Positions 17,647 to 27,446 of a DNA stretch of 64,000 nt are shown here, piece by piece. The stretch covers positions 20,455 to 84,454 of the forward strand of contig MTML01000040.1 of the NCBI GenBank assembly GCA_002011215.1, given 5' to 3'. The notes below the pieces were generated by a model. It was not told the DNA's origin. It saw only the letters and a program-made list of their open reading frames with translations, and ran no database searches. The position numbers and the translations under genes are program-made. Position 1 is the first letter of the stretch. Each line of letters starts with the position of its first letter. The stretch is from Archaeoglobus sp. JdFR-24 (GTDB taxonomy: Archaea > Halobacteriota > Archaeoglobi > Archaeoglobales > Archaeoglobaceae).

Positions 17647-18141
17647 TTACATAACAAAAACCGCTGCTGAAATTACGGTTGTAATTTCCTCCACTTCTGC
17701 AATTCTGGTTATGTTGAATTTTTTGTGCGGTTTAATTCCAAATGCAGTGTTCAGCATGTATGCAGCCATATTTTCTGCATGCGTTCCCTTGTCCTCGCCA
17801 TCCCAGTAGCCGTGATATTCGGTAATGTATCCATTCAGAGTGGGATCTGAAGGTAACGCAGCCCCAATACTTGCGAATATCTTTTTACCCTGCTCATCGC
17901 TTGTAATCCTCGCCATAACAGTGAAAACGATCTGACCCGGGTAAAGTTCGCTTATTCCTTTCTTGCTCTCAATGATCTTGCATCCTGGGGGAAAAACACT
18001 GCTTACAGTTACCAGATTGAATTTTTCAATACCGGCATCCCTTAAAGCAAGCTCGAAGCTTATAAGGGGATCCTTATGCTTACCCACACCTGAAGTGAAG
18101 AAAACCTTCTTTGGAACCATCATTCTATTAGCTGAATTCAT
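17647..18141 (-). CDS. pdaD: Pyruvoyl-dependent arginine decarboxylase
   Basis: Makes agmatine from arginine for polyamine and agmatidine synthesis. The proenzyme (164 aa from this start) self-cleaves between two serines, seen here as VTVSSVFPPGC (Ser47/Ser48), with Ser48 becoming the pyruvoyl group. FTSGVGKHKDPL, GAALPSDP and EYHGYWDGEDKGTHAENMA are family blocks. The start at 18141 follows AAGGAGTGATGAT and matches family length. A longer start at 18210 also has a good site (GGAGTG) and lies downstream of a CTTAAATA box at about 18246-18252, so a 23-residue extended form is possible. Confidence 0.94.
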   Translation of the reverse strand: MNSANRMMVPKKVFFTSGVGKHKDPLISFELALRDAGIEKFNLVTVSSVFPPGCKIIESKKGISELYPGQIVFTVMARITSDEQGKKIFASIGAALPSDPTLNGYITEYHGYWDGEDKGTHAENMAAYMLNTAFGIKPHKKFNITRIAEVEEITTVISAAVFVM

Positions 18142-18462
18142 ATCATCACTCCTTTTTATGCAATTTAGCTCTGAGATGAAATTATTATCAGATTCAGTCA
18201 GGTTCTCCATTTTGATTCACTCCGCGTTAATACAGTTTTTGAGTATTTAAGTTTTACTCAAGTTTTATAATCTCAATTATGGTAAATTCTTTTTAAAACC
18301 CACCTTATTTAGAAAAAACCTTATTTAATCGATATAATACAAATTAATTTTAATACTAAATAAAAATTAAATTTAATCAATAACCAATAAAATTAAAATC
18401 TCCTGACTCTCACCATGAAAGTTATTGGATTATTGTTCTAAATCCGATCAACATTTAAAAAA
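18142..18462. other. AT-rich intergenic region upstream of pdaD
   Basis: About 320 bp between pdaD and the geranylgeranyl reductase gene, both on the minus strand. It contains the probable pdaD promoter box at 18246-18252 and the possible extended pdaD start at 18210. The rest (18290-18460) is very AT-rich with no gene seen. Confidence 0.5.
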
Positions 18463-19638
18463 TTAGACAAATAGATCTTTGATATCCAGTAAAAATTTGG
18501 GGTTCTTCTTGATAAGCTCGAGAACGAGTTTCTTTACACTGATCTCACTCAAATTATATCCTGAAATACTTCTTGCCAGCCTGTTCAAAGTCTCGTCATC
18601 CATTTTTAGAAGCTTTTTCTGAAGTATTTTATTTCTGTGAAGGATTTTTCCGAAATCATTTTTCCACAGATCATCATACTTCCTGAGGAAATCCCTGGTA
18701 TATGTTCCTCTTTCAATCGCTTCTTTAGCAACAAGACCAGCTAAATAGCCCCCCTTCAAAGCGTTTGCTATCCCTCCACCTGTAATGGGGTCAGCGTGTC
18801 TTGCAGCATCACCAACGAGCATGACGTTATCAGCAACAGCCGAATCGATCTGGCCCGTAACAGGAACTCCTCCTGCCACGAACTCGATGATCTCACCATC
18901 CGGGTAATTTTCTCTCACAAATCCGTCAAGAAGCTCCTTTGCACTTTTCTTTGTCTGAGTTGGCAATATTCCAATTCCAACGTTTGCCATCGAACTGCCC
19001 TTCGGGAAAAGCCACACATAACCGCCCGGAGCATATTTTCTCCCAATCCAGAAATAGGTGTATTCGGGATCAAAATCGATATCTGCTATGAGGTACTGAA
19101 CACAGCTCTCAATTTCTCCAATTTTCATGGTGGTATCTATCCCAGCCCATTTTCCAACCCTGCTTTCAACACCATCTGCACCGATCACAAGTTTTGCTGT
19201 AACATCAAATTTCTCACCCATTCTTTTTAGGTGAACTCTGAGCCCTCCTCCCTCTCTTTCCATAGAAATTGCAGTTGTTTTAACAATAACTTCGGCACCC
19301 ATATTTGCGGCCATTCTTGCAAGAGCTCTGTCAAAAATTTTCCTTTCGAGAACGAATCCAACCTCATTTCCGGCCATACTGGCGTCCATTTTGATTTCGG
19401 TTCCATCTGGGGAATATATGATCGCTCCCGAAACTTCTGCAGAGATCCAGCTCCTGTCGATCTCAAAAAATCCCTCTAAAGCTTCTCTACTGACCCCCTC
19501 TGCACACCTCACTGGAGTTCCAATTTCCTGTCTCTTCTCTACCAGAAGAACATTAAGGCCATTCTCTGCAGCTGTCTTTGCTGCCATAGAACCTCCAGGT
19601 CCGGCACCAATTACGACAAGATCATAATCGAAGTTCAA
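18463..19638 (-). CDS. Geranylgeranyl reductase family FAD protein
   Basis: Saturates the isoprenoid double bonds of archaeal ether lipids (digeranylgeranylglycerophospholipid reductase) or of related prenyl groups. The 391 aa carry the FAD-binding GAGPGGS at the N-terminus, a [12 protein letters not shown] block, GADGVES, the family motif YVWLFPKG and the second FAD motif [14 protein letters not shown]. The TTG start at 19638 overlaps the stop of the ferredoxin gene and follows GGGGTGA, so the two are translationally coupled. The adjacent ferredoxin is the probable electron donor. Confidence 0.94.
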   Translation of the reverse strand: MNFDYDLVVIGAGPGGSMAAKTAAENGLNVLLVEKRQEIGTPVRCAEGVSREALEGFFEIDRSWISAEVSGAIIYSPDGTEIKMDASMAGNEVGFVLERKIFDRALARMAANMGAEVIVKTTAISMEREGGGLRVHLKRMGEKFDVTAKLVIGADGVESRVGKWAGIDTTMKIGEIESCVQYLIADIDFDPEYTYFWIGRKYAPGGYVWLFPKGSSMANVGIGILPTQTKKSAKELLDGFVRENYPDGEIIEFVAGGVPVTGQIDSAVADNVMLVGDAARHADPITGGGIANALKGGYLAGLVAKEAIERGTYTRDFLRKYDDLWKNDFGKILHRNKILQKKLLKMDDETLNRLARSISGYNLSEISVKKLVLELIKKNPKFLLDIKDLFV

Positions 19639-19919
19639 GATTTCACCCCTGTTGCAGTTTCAATCTCGATAACCTCGATAGCCCTCATCGGGCACGTTCT
19701 GACACAGGCCTTACACAATGTGCATTTTTCATCGTCAATCTGGACAAAAGTCTCTACAAGCTCGTTTGCATCATATTTACAAACAGCAATGCACGCCCCA
19801 CAGTAAGCACATTTATACCGATCTATGATAATCTTTCCATCGTTCTTTTTTGAATTAATCGCTCTGCCTGAATTTCTGCCGGACAGATTTGAGGATCTGA
19901 TCAATTTACTCTTAAACAT
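19635..19919 (-). CDS. 2[4Fe-4S] ferredoxin coupled to geranylgeranyl reductase
   Basis: Small electron carrier, 94 aa, with two cluster motifs: [14 protein letters not shown] and [15 protein letters not shown], preceded by a basic 33-residue N-terminal extension. Its stop overlaps the reductase start, which argues that it supplies that enzyme with electrons. It starts 12 bp after the ProRS gene, so the three may form one transcript. Confidence 0.93.
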   Translation of the reverse strand: MFKSKLIRSSNLSGRNSGRAINSKKNDGKIIIDRYKCAYCGACIAVCKYDANELVETFVQIDDEKCTLCKACVRTCPMRAIEVIEIETATGVKS

Positions 19920-19931
19920 ATTCTCACTCCG

Positions 19932-21404
19932 TTAATAAGCTTTAGAAACTGCAGAAAGCACGCCCTCTCCACCACAGACTATACATTTCCCTTCATATTC
20001 TTCCTTACACCACTCGCCAGTCTCTTCAAAGCTACCAAGTATTCCTCCTGAGGCGGACTCTTCTAATTTTTCTCCACACTCCTCAGACATGCAGAAATGA
20101 ATAAGTGCAACTCCTTTACCAACCCAATCATTCAGTTCCTCAAGATTCGTGATATATCTTACTCTCTTCATCATCTCTTCAAATGCTCTTTTTCTCAATC
20201 TCTCTCTAAGATCCAGTGTCCACTCTTTTATCTTATCTTCAACAAGCTCTCTCTGGTAGATTTTGAATTTCTCTCTTGTATCTCTGAAGGAAACTGTGAT
20301 CTGTTCCACCTCTGCCTCTCTTGGACCGATCTCAATTCTGATTGCCGCACCTTTGAGTTCCCATTTATAGTATTTCGAGCCGGGTCTTTCCTCGCTATCA
20401 TCAAGCACAACCCTGTAACCAAGTTTTTTGAGACATCTCTCTACCTCCCTTGCTTTCTCCATCACGATTTCTTCTTTTCCCTTATAAAGGACTGGAATTA
20501 TCACAAACTGAACGGGAGCGAGTTCAAACGGAAAAACCAATCCCAGATCATCTCCGTGTATACTTATGAGGGCCGCAATACATCTCTCAGATATGCCATA
20601 ACATGTTTGATGTGCATATTCATGCTCCCCGTCAGGTTTTTCGTACTTTATCTCAAAAGTTCTGGCAAAGTTATCGGCTAAGTGATGGACAGTTCCAATT
20701 TGCATGGTCTTTCCATCTGGCATGATCGTGTCAAGTGCAATTGTGTAGGCTGCGCCTGGAAACTTGTCCCATTCGGGTCGCCTGATTACCATATATGGGA
20801 TCGCAAGAAAATCATAGAATTCCTTATACAGATTTACTGCCTTTTTAACCTGCTCCTCTGCCTCCTCAAAATTCCTGTGAACTGTATGGGCTTCCTTGAA
20901 TGAAGTAATCTCTCTGAGTCTTATCATCGGTCTCGTATGTTTGGTCTCGTATCTGAAGATGTTTACAATCTGATAGACTTTTAATGGAAGATCGCTATGG
21001 CTTCTAACCCAGAGTTTGAACATTGGATACATTGCAGTCTCGCTTGTAGGTCTTAAGGCAAGCTTCACATCTAGTCTGTCAAGCCCACCATGGGTTACCC
21101 AGTAAACCTCATCTTCAAATCCCTTTATGTGCTGTCCCTCTTTCCCGAGTTCAGTCTCTGGAATGAGGGTAGGGAAATAAACCTCATCGTGATCCCTATC
21201 CAGTAGTTCTCTTAGCCTGTTGTAAACGAGCTGTCTTATTTTGAATCCAAAAGGGTACCAGACATACAGTCCCTTCACAGGATATCTCACATCCATTATC
21301 TGAGCTTGCTGGATTATCTCATGGTACCATTCAGAAAAGTCATCTTTTTCAGGCAGTCCATCTTTTCTTGAAACTTTTTTCTCCTCTCGTTCAGTCTCAC
21401 TCAT
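19932..21404 (-). CDS. proS: Prolyl-tRNA synthetase, archaeal/eukaryotic type
   Basis: Class II aminoacyl-tRNA synthetase charging tRNA-Pro. The 490 aa show the archaeal-type layout: an N-terminal catalytic core (YPVKGLYVWYPFGFKIRQ, motif 2 in FRYETKHTRPMIRLREI, motif 3 region HGDDLGLVFPFELAPVQ), an anticodon-binding domain and a C-terminal zinc-type domain with CMSEECGEKL and CIVCGGEG. No editing insertion is present. ATG 21404 is used; GGTGAT precedes it, and the TTG at 21410 two codons upstream is less likely. Confidence 0.97.
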   Translation of the reverse strand: MSETEREEKKVSRKDGLPEKDDFSEWYHEIIQQAQIMDVRYPVKGLYVWYPFGFKIRQLVYNRLRELLDRDHDEVYFPTLIPETELGKEGQHIKGFEDEVYWVTHGGLDRLDVKLALRPTSETAMYPMFKLWVRSHSDLPLKVYQIVNIFRYETKHTRPMIRLREITSFKEAHTVHRNFEEAEEQVKKAVNLYKEFYDFLAIPYMVIRRPEWDKFPGAAYTIALDTIMPDGKTMQIGTVHHLADNFARTFEIKYEKPDGEHEYAHQTCYGISERCIAALISIHGDDLGLVFPFELAPVQFVIIPVLYKGKEEIVMEKAREVERCLKKLGYRVVLDDSEERPGSKYYKWELKGAAIRIEIGPREAEVEQITVSFRDTREKFKIYQRELVEDKIKEWTLDLRERLRKRAFEEMMKRVRYITNLEELNDWVGKGVALIHFCMSEECGEKLEESASGGILGSFEETGEWCKEEYEGKCIVCGGEGVLSAVSKAY

Positions 21405-21683
21405 AATCAATCACCATTACTAATCAGTCCCCGAATCCCTCAATTTTATCAGTCTTCGATTTAACTCTGAACCCAAATTGCTGTTTGAAGTCTGGGGGTC
21501 TTAACACAAGGGTTTGAACACGATACCAAATATTAAATTTTCGTATTTAATGGTACCCTTAATAGTACCCAAGAAAATTTTAGAGTGAGCCATGAGGAAT
21601 AACTTAAAGCTGACAGGAGTCGGATGGGTTGATGAAATAGTCAAGTATTGATGTAATCTCAAAAAGAAGTTGATACTGGACAA

Positions 21684-22310
21684 TCAAAATAAAAAGACTA
21701 TCAGAGGTGTGATAAAAGTCTCAACAATGGCTGCAATTAGAAGTAATGGAATAATGATCTTTACAAACCTCTTGATGGAGTATTTTACCAGTGCTGACAT
21801 GTTGACCTGCTGCCCTTTGAAAACCCTCAGGTAGAATTTCTTACCAAGCCAGACACCGAAGGCTGAAGCTAAAATAATAGCTGGAACCTCCAGAATGCCA
21901 TGGGGGATAATTGCGAGGAATACCTTTCCTATTCCAACCTCCATACCCTTTACATAAAAAACAATGCCAAGCAGATATCCGTTCAGAAAGATAAATAAAA
22001 ATGGAAAAATCCCGAAAAAGAATCCTGCAAGTAACGATACAAATGATTTTGATGCATTGTTTAAGAAAATGACTGTAACAACCATAAGAGGGTTGTTGAA
22101 ATCAATAAAACTGAAACCCTCAAACAACTGGTTAACGAAGTCTGAGGCAATCTCAGGATATAACTGCGCACCATAGAATCCCATAACTCCAGAGATCAGA
22201 AAAATACTTGATAGGAACAGGAAATAGATCTTTATTTCTCTTTCAGCTTCGGAGAACTCCGTATCTGTGGACTCCATGCTCCATGAATAGTCGCTTTCAG
22301 TCTTGCTCAT
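21684..22310 (-). CDS. SpoIIM-like (DUF95) membrane protein
   Basis: Integral membrane protein of 208 aa with about five hydrophobic segments and the family signature FLAIIPHGILEVPAIILASAFG. Homologues are called stage II sporulation protein M, but archaea do not sporulate; a membrane-shaping or transport role is only a guess. ATG 22310 sits about 27 nt after a CTATTTAAA box (minus strand, near 22332-22339), consistent with a leaderless message. Confidence 0.87.
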   Translation of the reverse strand: MSKTESDYSWSMESTDTEFSEAEREIKIYFLFLSSIFLISGVMGFYGAQLYPEIASDFVNQLFEGFSFIDFNNPLMVVTVIFLNNASKSFVSLLAGFFFGIFPFLFIFLNGYLLGIVFYVKGMEVGIGKVFLAIIPHGILEVPAIILASAFGVWLGKKFYLRVFKGQQVNMSALVKYSIKRFVKIIIPLLLIAAIVETFITPLIVFLF

Positions 22311-22340
22311 CAAACATCATTGAAAAAATTTGTTTAAATA

Positions 22341-22360
22341 GATGCCGGCGGATGCCGGCG
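22341..22360. repeat. 10-bp tandem duplication (GATGCCGGCG x2)
   Basis: Two perfect GC-rich 10-mers in an AT-rich gap, just upstream of the promoter box of the SpoIIM-like gene. Possibly a regulator site; otherwise unexplained. Confidence 0.8.
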
Positions 22361-22380
22361 ATGGCATTAAATGATATAAG

Positions 22381-23190
22381 TCAGGTGCTGAAACTCATTC
22401 TCAACATATCTCTTATACCGGGTGCAAGCCCCAGAACGATTAAAACGAACTTGACGAAGTTTTTAAAATCATCATCTTCATCCATCGAATCCAGGAAGTA
22501 AAGGATCGCCAAGAATATAATTATTTTTGCCGGAACCATAATCCAGGGGCCAAATGTGGATATAAGGAATCTTGGCAGGACGTGAAGCTCCCAGTAACCA
22601 AGGAATTGAATCCCAAGAAAAGTTGCAAAGCCATCAGCCATCTGTGAGAAGAAAACGAGCTTGCTCAGCTGGTTGTCCATTGGGGGATAAAGCTTTTCAG
22701 AGGCAAAGTGATAGATTACAGTAAGTGAGAGGGCAGAAAATATTGTTAATGGCAAAATCCACCAGTTTACTATCTGAAGATTTGTGAAAAGCATAATCAG
22801 GACTACTATGGACAGTGTCAATCCCACAGTGCCGTAATGAATCCAGTAATTTTCTCTTCTGAACTTGAGAGAAAGGATCAGAGTTGGAAAAGCAATCAGG
22901 AATATCAGGATGTATATTAGTGGTGTCATGAAGAAATATGATGTGGGTGGGTTAAGAAAGCCGGCATCCTCTATAACTCTTGCAGATGAGCCAAGCAGGA
23001 TGTAGGGAATGTTTCCAAGGGCAAATTTCAAGTCAATATCCAAATCAAATCTTTTGAGGGTTTTATATATTAGAATGACAGCAATTATGAGTATCAAAGC
23101 CCAGGTGAATGTGTTTACGACGTTATAACCCTGTTTGAAAACGATAGAGTCAATATAATATTTTTTTACAAATTCATATATTGAATCCAT
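22381..23190 (-). CDS. DUF63 family membrane protein
   Basis: Archaeal membrane protein of unknown function, 269 aa with about seven hydrophobic segments. Family marks are GYNVVNTFTWALIL, IPYILLGSSARVIEDAGF, YFFMTPLIYIL and FFSQMADGFATFLGI. A CATTTAAATTC box about 27 nt before ATG 23190 suggests leaderless expression from its own promoter. The adjacent SpoIIM-like gene has its own box too, so they need not be one operon. Confidence 0.88.
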   Translation of the reverse strand: MDSIYEFVKKYYIDSIVFKQGYNVVNTFTWALILIIAVILIYKTLKRFDLDIDLKFALGNIPYILLGSSARVIEDAGFLNPPTSYFFMTPLIYILIFLIAFPTLILSLKFRRENYWIHYGTVGLTLSIVVLIMLFTNLQIVNWWILPLTIFSALSLTVIYHFASEKLYPPMDNQLSKLVFFSQMADGFATFLGIQFLGYWELHVLPRFLISTFGPWIMVPAKIIIFLAILYFLDSMDEDDDFKNFVKFVLIVLGLAPGIRDMLRMSFST

Positions 23191-23307
23191 GTGCTGAAAA
23201 TTTTTTCTGAATTTAAATGTTTTTCTATCGGGGTGTTTTACATTAGGTTCGCCCTATGCAAGAATATGACACGATAAAGTTTTTTACTCCAGTATTTAAT
23301 TTTGATT

Positions 23308-24273
23308 ATGGAAACTCTAATTATCACTCAGAATGAAATAACAAATTTGCTCTCAATGGAGGACACACTCGAAGCGGTTGAACATGCTTTCGAAATGCAT
23401 GGGAAAAATGCTGTTCAGATGCCTGCCAAAATATATCTAGAATTCGAAAAAGGCGATCTTAGAGCAATGCCAGCCTATCTTGATGGTAAGGCTGGTGTGA
23501 AATGGGTAAATTCACATCCAAATAACTCTGAAGTTGGTCTTCCAACTGTTATGGCTTTGCTGATTTTCAACGATCCCGAAACTGGCTTCCCGCTTGCGGT
23601 TATGGATGCCACACACATCACCAACATGCGAACAGGTGCGGCAGGTGGAATAGCTTCGAAGTATCTTGCCAGAAAAGATAGTAGAGTTCTCGGGTTTGTT
23701 GGATGTGGGATGCAGGCATATACTCAGTTATCGGCACATTCTGAGTTTTTTAACATAGAAAAAGTGAAAGCTTTTGACATAATAGCTTCAAGGGCCAAAA
23801 AATTTGCTGACTACTGCATTAAGAAAGGGGTAGATGCTGAGGTGACATCAATAGAAGGAGCATGTGACTGTGATATTTTGATAACTACAACACCCTCCAG
23901 AAAACCCATCGTTAAAGGAGAATGGGTAAATGCTGGTACACACATTAATGCTATTGGGGCAGACGCTCCAGGTAAACAGGAGCTCGAATCAAGGCTTATA
24001 AAAAATGCAAGGGTGTTTGTTGACGACAGAGAACAGGCATTTCACAGTGGAGAGGTGAATGTACCGCTCTCAACCGGAATAATAGCCCCTGAAGAAATTG
24101 CAGGTACGATTGGTGAAGTAATCACAGGGAAGGTAAAAGGGCGAATAGGAGATGAAATAACAATATTTGATTCCACAGGACTGGCAATTCAGGATATAGC
24201 AACTGCAAGCATTGTTCTCAAAAGAGCAACTGAGGAGGGACTGGGACTTAAAGTAAAATTTTTTGATTTCTGA
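23308..24273 (+). CDS. ala: Alanine dehydrogenase (ornithine cyclodeaminase/mu-crystallin family)
   Basis: NAD-dependent interconversion of alanine with pyruvate and ammonia. The 321 aa match the archaeal enzyme type: YLEFEKGDLRAMPAYL with the substrate-binding Lys in GVKWVNSHP, DATHITNMRTGAAGG, the Rossmann GFVGCGMQAYTQ, TTTPSRKPIV and THINAIGADAPGK, then EITIFDSTGLAIQD. ATG 23308 gives the canonical METLIITQ start; a TTG two codons upstream is unlikely. It is followed after 12 bp by dph6. Confidence 0.95.
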   Translation: METLIITQNEITNLLSMEDTLEAVEHAFEMHGKNAVQMPAKIYLEFEKGDLRAMPAYLDGKAGVKWVNSHPNNSEVGLPTVMALLIFNDPETGFPLAVMDATHITNMRTGAAGGIASKYLARKDSRVLGFVGCGMQAYTQLSAHSEFFNIEKVKAFDIIASRAKKFADYCIKKGVDAEVTSIEGACDCDILITTTPSRKPIVKGEWVNAGTHINAIGADAPGKQELESRLIKNARVFVDDREQAFHSGEVNVPLSTGIIAPEEIAGTIGEVITGKVKGRIGDEITIFDSTGLAIQDIATASIVLKRATEEGLGLKVKFFDF

Positions 24274-24285
24274 GCTGGTTAGAGC

Positions 24286-24951
24286 ATGAAACTGGCAGCA
24301 CTAGTCTCTGGTGGAAAAGACTCGCTTCTTGCATTTCATCTTGCGAGCAAATCGAACAAGATAGTTTGTCTGGTTGGGGTTATTTCAGCCAATCCAGATT
24401 CCTATATGTATCATACTCCAAACACACACCTTCTTGATGCGATTGCTGTAAACACAGGACTTCCAATGTTAAAAATACCTACTGAAGGGCTTGAAGAAAA
24501 AGAGGTTGAGGATTTGAAAAAATCCATAGAGTTGCTGAATGTAGATGGCATAGTTATTGGTGGAATAGCCTCCAACTACCAGAAATCCAGATTTGAGAAA
24601 ATATGTGATGAACTTGGTATTGAATTGGTTTCACCACTGTGGGGATGGGATGGAGAGAAAGTGGTAGAATATGTTTCTAAAATCTTTGATGCTATAATCG
24701 TTAAAGTTTCAGCAATGGGGCTGGATAGAGAATGGCTTGGGCGAAAAGTTGACGAAAAACTAATTTCAGAGCTGAGAGAACTCAACAAGAAATATGGCAT
24801 AAACATGGCAGGAGAGGGCGGAGAATACGAAACACTTGTTGTAGATGCTCCATTTTTCAAAAAAAGGATAAAAATAATTGAAAGTCATGTATTAAGTGAC
24901 AATCTTTCAGGGATACTTATTGTTGATAAATTTGTACTTGAAAGCAAATAG
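24286..24951 (+). CDS. dph6: Diphthine-ammonia ligase (ATP-PPase)
   Basis: The 221-aa PP-loop ATP pyrophosphatase carries SGGKDSLLAFHLA at the N-terminus and the family-specific GEGGEYETLVVDAPFF and LWGWDGEKVVEYV. The family performs the last step of diphthamide synthesis on elongation factor 2. The 12-bp gap to the alanine dehydrogenase gene suggests co-transcription without an evident functional link. Confidence 0.92.
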   Translation: MKLAALVSGGKDSLLAFHLASKSNKIVCLVGVISANPDSYMYHTPNTHLLDAIAVNTGLPMLKIPTEGLEEKEVEDLKKSIELLNVDGIVIGGIASNYQKSRFEKICDELGIELVSPLWGWDGEKVVEYVSKIFDAIIVKVSAMGLDREWLGRKVDEKLISELRELNKKYGINMAGEGGEYETLVVDAPFFKKRIKIIESHVLSDNLSGILIVDKFVLESK

Positions 24952-25068
24952 CTGTCGCTCAGTTAATTTTTAAAGGGCAAGTTGTATTGAACTAAAATGA
25001 AAATCCGATATATTAAAATAGTAAAAAAGCCGTTAACACTCTCAGCTAATTTAAGGAGAGTGGTGAAT

Positions 25069-25233
25069 ATGGCCAAATATCAGTGCACAGTTTGTGGATA
25101 TGTATATGATGAAGAGGAGGGAGATCCTGATAGTGATGTTGCACCGGGGACAAAGTGGGAAGACCTTCCAGATGATTGGGTATGTCCCGTCTGTGGCGCC
25201 TCAAAAGATGATTTTGAGAAAATAGAAGACTGA
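25069..25233 (+). CDS. Rubredoxin
   Basis: One-iron electron carrier of 54 aa. The four ligands are Cys6, Cys9, Cys39 and Cys42 in CTVCGY and CPVCGA, with the usual aromatic and acidic core. The start at 25069 follows AAGGAGAGTGGTGAAT; the frame extends upstream without a ribosome site, giving an untypical N-terminus. A TTTTTAAAG box near 24967 is the likely promoter. Encoded immediately before a flavodiiron protein, its probable redox partner. Confidence 0.96.
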   Translation: MAKYQCTVCGYVYDEEEGDPDSDVAPGTKWEDLPDDWVCPVCGASKDDFEKIED

Positions 25234-25287
25234 TTGTATATAACAGTTTTTATTTTTTGTCTTCATTCAAAACGAGGTGGTGGAGAT

Positions 25288-26457
25288 ATGGTTGTGAAAT
25301 TAAAGGATGGTATCTTCTGGGTTGGTGCTGTAGACTGGAATATTAGAGATTTTCACGGTTATATTACTAATTACGGGACCACTTATAACGCGTATCTCAT
25401 CAAATCCCAAAAGAATGTTCTTGTTGACACTGTAAAGGCTGGTTTTGAAGATCAGCTGTTTTATAGATTAAGCCAGAATGGTGTTACTAAGCTGGATTAT
25501 ATTGTGGTAAATCATTTAGAGATGGATCACACCTCTGCACTCAAGAAAGTAATTGAGAAATTTCCGGACGCAGTAATTGTAACCAGCAAAAAGGGAGATG
25601 AAGGAATAAGAAATATCTATGGGATTGAACATGAAACTCAGGTAATCAAGACCGGGAGCCAGCTTGAAATTGGTGATAAAACCCTGACTTTTATTGAAAC
25701 TCCGATGGTTCACTGGCCAGATAGTATGGCAACTTATATTGTTGAGGATAAAGTCCTTTTGCCAAACGATGCCTTCGGCTTGCACTATGCATCAAACAGA
25801 AGGTTTGATTATGAATTTAGTGAGCAGGAAATTGGAAGACTGTACTATGAGGCTGCAAAATACTATGCTAATATAGTTTTACCATACAGCAAACAGGTAC
25901 AGAATGTGTTAAAGAAAATCGAAAACCTCAGTATTGAGGTCATTGGACCGAGTCATGGAATCATATGGTCTGAAAAAATACCGGAAGTGATTGAAAACTA
26001 CAAAAAATGGAGTTCAGGATTGAGTGATGAGAAAATTATCGTGTTGTATGACACAATGTGGAAACACACTGAAAAAGCCGCTTTTGAAATAATCAAGGGT
26101 ATTGAGGATGAGGGTGTGGATTACAGGTTTTACAGAATAGGAAAATCTGATTTCTCCGAAATGATAACTGAGGTTATGCTTGCAAAGGGCATAATCATCG
26201 GCTCTCCAACTTTGAACAGGGAGTTATTTCCGACTGTTGCTGCCTTTCTAACATATATGAAAGGATTGAAACCCTTTGGTAAGGTAGGGGCTACCTTTGG
26301 AAGCTACGGATGGAGTGGGGAAGCAGTTGGTAAAATCGTTGAAGTTTTCAAAGAATTAAAGTTTGAGGTAGTTGGAAGTGCGAGATTCAAGTTTGTTTCG
26401 GATGAGGAAGAACTTCGAGAGCTTGGCAGAGAAGTTGCCCGAAGGGTAAAATCCTGA
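25288..26457 (+). CDS. Flavodiiron protein (A-type flavoprotein, oxygen reductase)
   Basis: Reduces O2 (or NO) to harmless products with electrons from rubredoxin, protecting an anaerobe. The 389 aa have an N-terminal metallo-beta-lactamase domain with the complete diiron set (His76, Glu78, Asp80 in HLEMDH; His142; Asp161; His223) and a C-terminal flavodoxin domain from about residue 245 (LYDTMWKHTEKAA, GSPTLNRELFP, GSYGWSGEAV). It lacks the extra C-terminal domains of some bacterial forms. The start at 25288 has GGTGGAGAT upstream. Confidence 0.96.
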   Translation: MVVKLKDGIFWVGAVDWNIRDFHGYITNYGTTYNAYLIKSQKNVLVDTVKAGFEDQLFYRLSQNGVTKLDYIVVNHLEMDHTSALKKVIEKFPDAVIVTSKKGDEGIRNIYGIEHETQVIKTGSQLEIGDKTLTFIETPMVHWPDSMATYIVEDKVLLPNDAFGLHYASNRRFDYEFSEQEIGRLYYEAAKYYANIVLPYSKQVQNVLKKIENLSIEVIGPSHGIIWSEKIPEVIENYKKWSSGLSDEKIIVLYDTMWKHTEKAAFEIIKGIEDEGVDYRFYRIGKSDFSEMITEVMLAKGIIIGSPTLNRELFPTVAAFLTYMKGLKPFGKVGATFGSYGWSGEAVGKIVEVFKELKFEVVGSARFKFVSDEEELRELGREVARRVKS

Positions 26458-26482
26458 TGCGAGTCAATCGATTCAAGCTTAA

Positions 26483-26490
26483 TTTAAATA
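26483..26490 (+). promoter_or_regulatory. TATA box of the LutA/LutB-like operon
   Basis: TTTAAATA, about 25 nt before an expected start near 26513, leaves a very short leader before the ATG at 26525. A four-codon frame (ATG 26513) ends across that ATG. Confidence 0.6.
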
Positions 26491-26524
26491 CCCCTTTTCA
26501 ACTGTATTATTAGATGATGGTTAA

Positions 26525-27442
26525 ATGATGGAGATCTTTGAACTCATTGAAAGAAATTACCTGGAAAAAGGAAACCCCTTGGGAGTTAAAATAGATAACA
26601 GCTGGGCTGAGAGAGCCCGAATCCCTAAGGGCGGTAAAAGGATACTCTTCACCGGGCAATCCTATCAGTTGATGCCATTTACACTTGCAGCACTCAAATT
26701 ACTTGATTTACTGGAAGTTATACCAAATTTTGGCCTTTCATCGCTGAAAAATCCATTTTTTAATTTTGTGAGTGAAAAACTGGGTCTTCTCATGAGTATA
26801 GTGTTGGAAAGAAAACCTTTTGAGGAAGCTCTTGTGAGTGCAGCACTATTAATAGATGCAAACACAGGTTTCCTTTATGATGAAGAGCCCTATGATGGAG
26901 CCCTTTTGTATGATTTTGGAATGGAATGGCTTGTAGATTTGAATGAAAGGAGGATAAAAAAAGTCTTTGAAAGTAATGGTGTTGAGGAAATAATAACCAT
27001 TTCACCTCACTCTTACCACATGTTCAAGAACGTTTATTCTGTTGATGTAGAAGTGTTTCATATCTATGAAATTCTAGCAGCAAATGGTTTTTCTGTAAGG
27101 ACAGGAAATGCGATGCATGATCCGTGCCTCCTTACAAGAAAGAATAATCTTCTTGAACCCGTGAGAAAAGTGATAAGGGCCGAATTGCCTGAAAAGAATG
27201 GAAAAATGACCTCATGCTGTGGTGGGCCAGTAGAACTGATTTATCCAGATCTCTCGATGAAAATTGGAGCAAAAAGGGGAGAAGAGCTGATGGGAGTATG
27301 TGGATCAGTTGATAGGGTGTCAAAGGATGCATGTAAAATCCTGACTGCATGCCCCATTTGTTTGATGAATTTCATAAGGTGTGGATTCAATGCAGAAGAT
27401 TGTTTAACTACCCTCAGGAAGAATATAGAGGTTACCAGGTGA
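26525..27442 (+). CDS. CCG-domain iron-sulfur oxidoreductase subunit (LutA/LldE-like)
   Basis: About 305 aa with cysteine-rich CCG-type features: FTGQSYQLMP near the N-terminus, a degenerate first site SPHSYHMFKNVY, then HDPCLLTRKNN and SCCGGPVELIY, and ACPICLMNF at the end. Such proteins bind unusual 4Fe-4S centres and act with LutB-type partners in lactate oxidation or as heterodisulfide-reductase-like modules. It ends 4 bp before the LutB-like gene, so the two surely form a complex. The N-terminal half is less conserved than typical LutA, so the exact substrate is open. Confidence 0.85.
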   Translation: MMEIFELIERNYLEKGNPLGVKIDNSWAERARIPKGGKRILFTGQSYQLMPFTLAALKLLDLLEVIPNFGLSSLKNPFFNFVSEKLGLLMSIVLERKPFEEALVSAALLIDANTGFLYDEEPYDGALLYDFGMEWLVDLNERRIKKVFESNGVEEIITISPHSYHMFKNVYSVDVEVFHIYEILAANGFSVRTGNAMHDPCLLTRKNNLLEPVRKVIRAELPEKNGKMTSCCGGPVELIYPDLSMKIGAKRGEELMGVCGSVDRVSKDACKILTACPICLMNFIRCGFNAEDCLTTLRKNIEVTR

Positions 27443-27446
27443 TCAT

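Noticed and set aside
21501..21683. 60-codon minus-strand frame between SpoIIM-like and proS genes
   Set aside because: Low-complexity hydrophobic reading, no start signals; also a 19-codon plus-strand frame there (from 21592) is too short to support.
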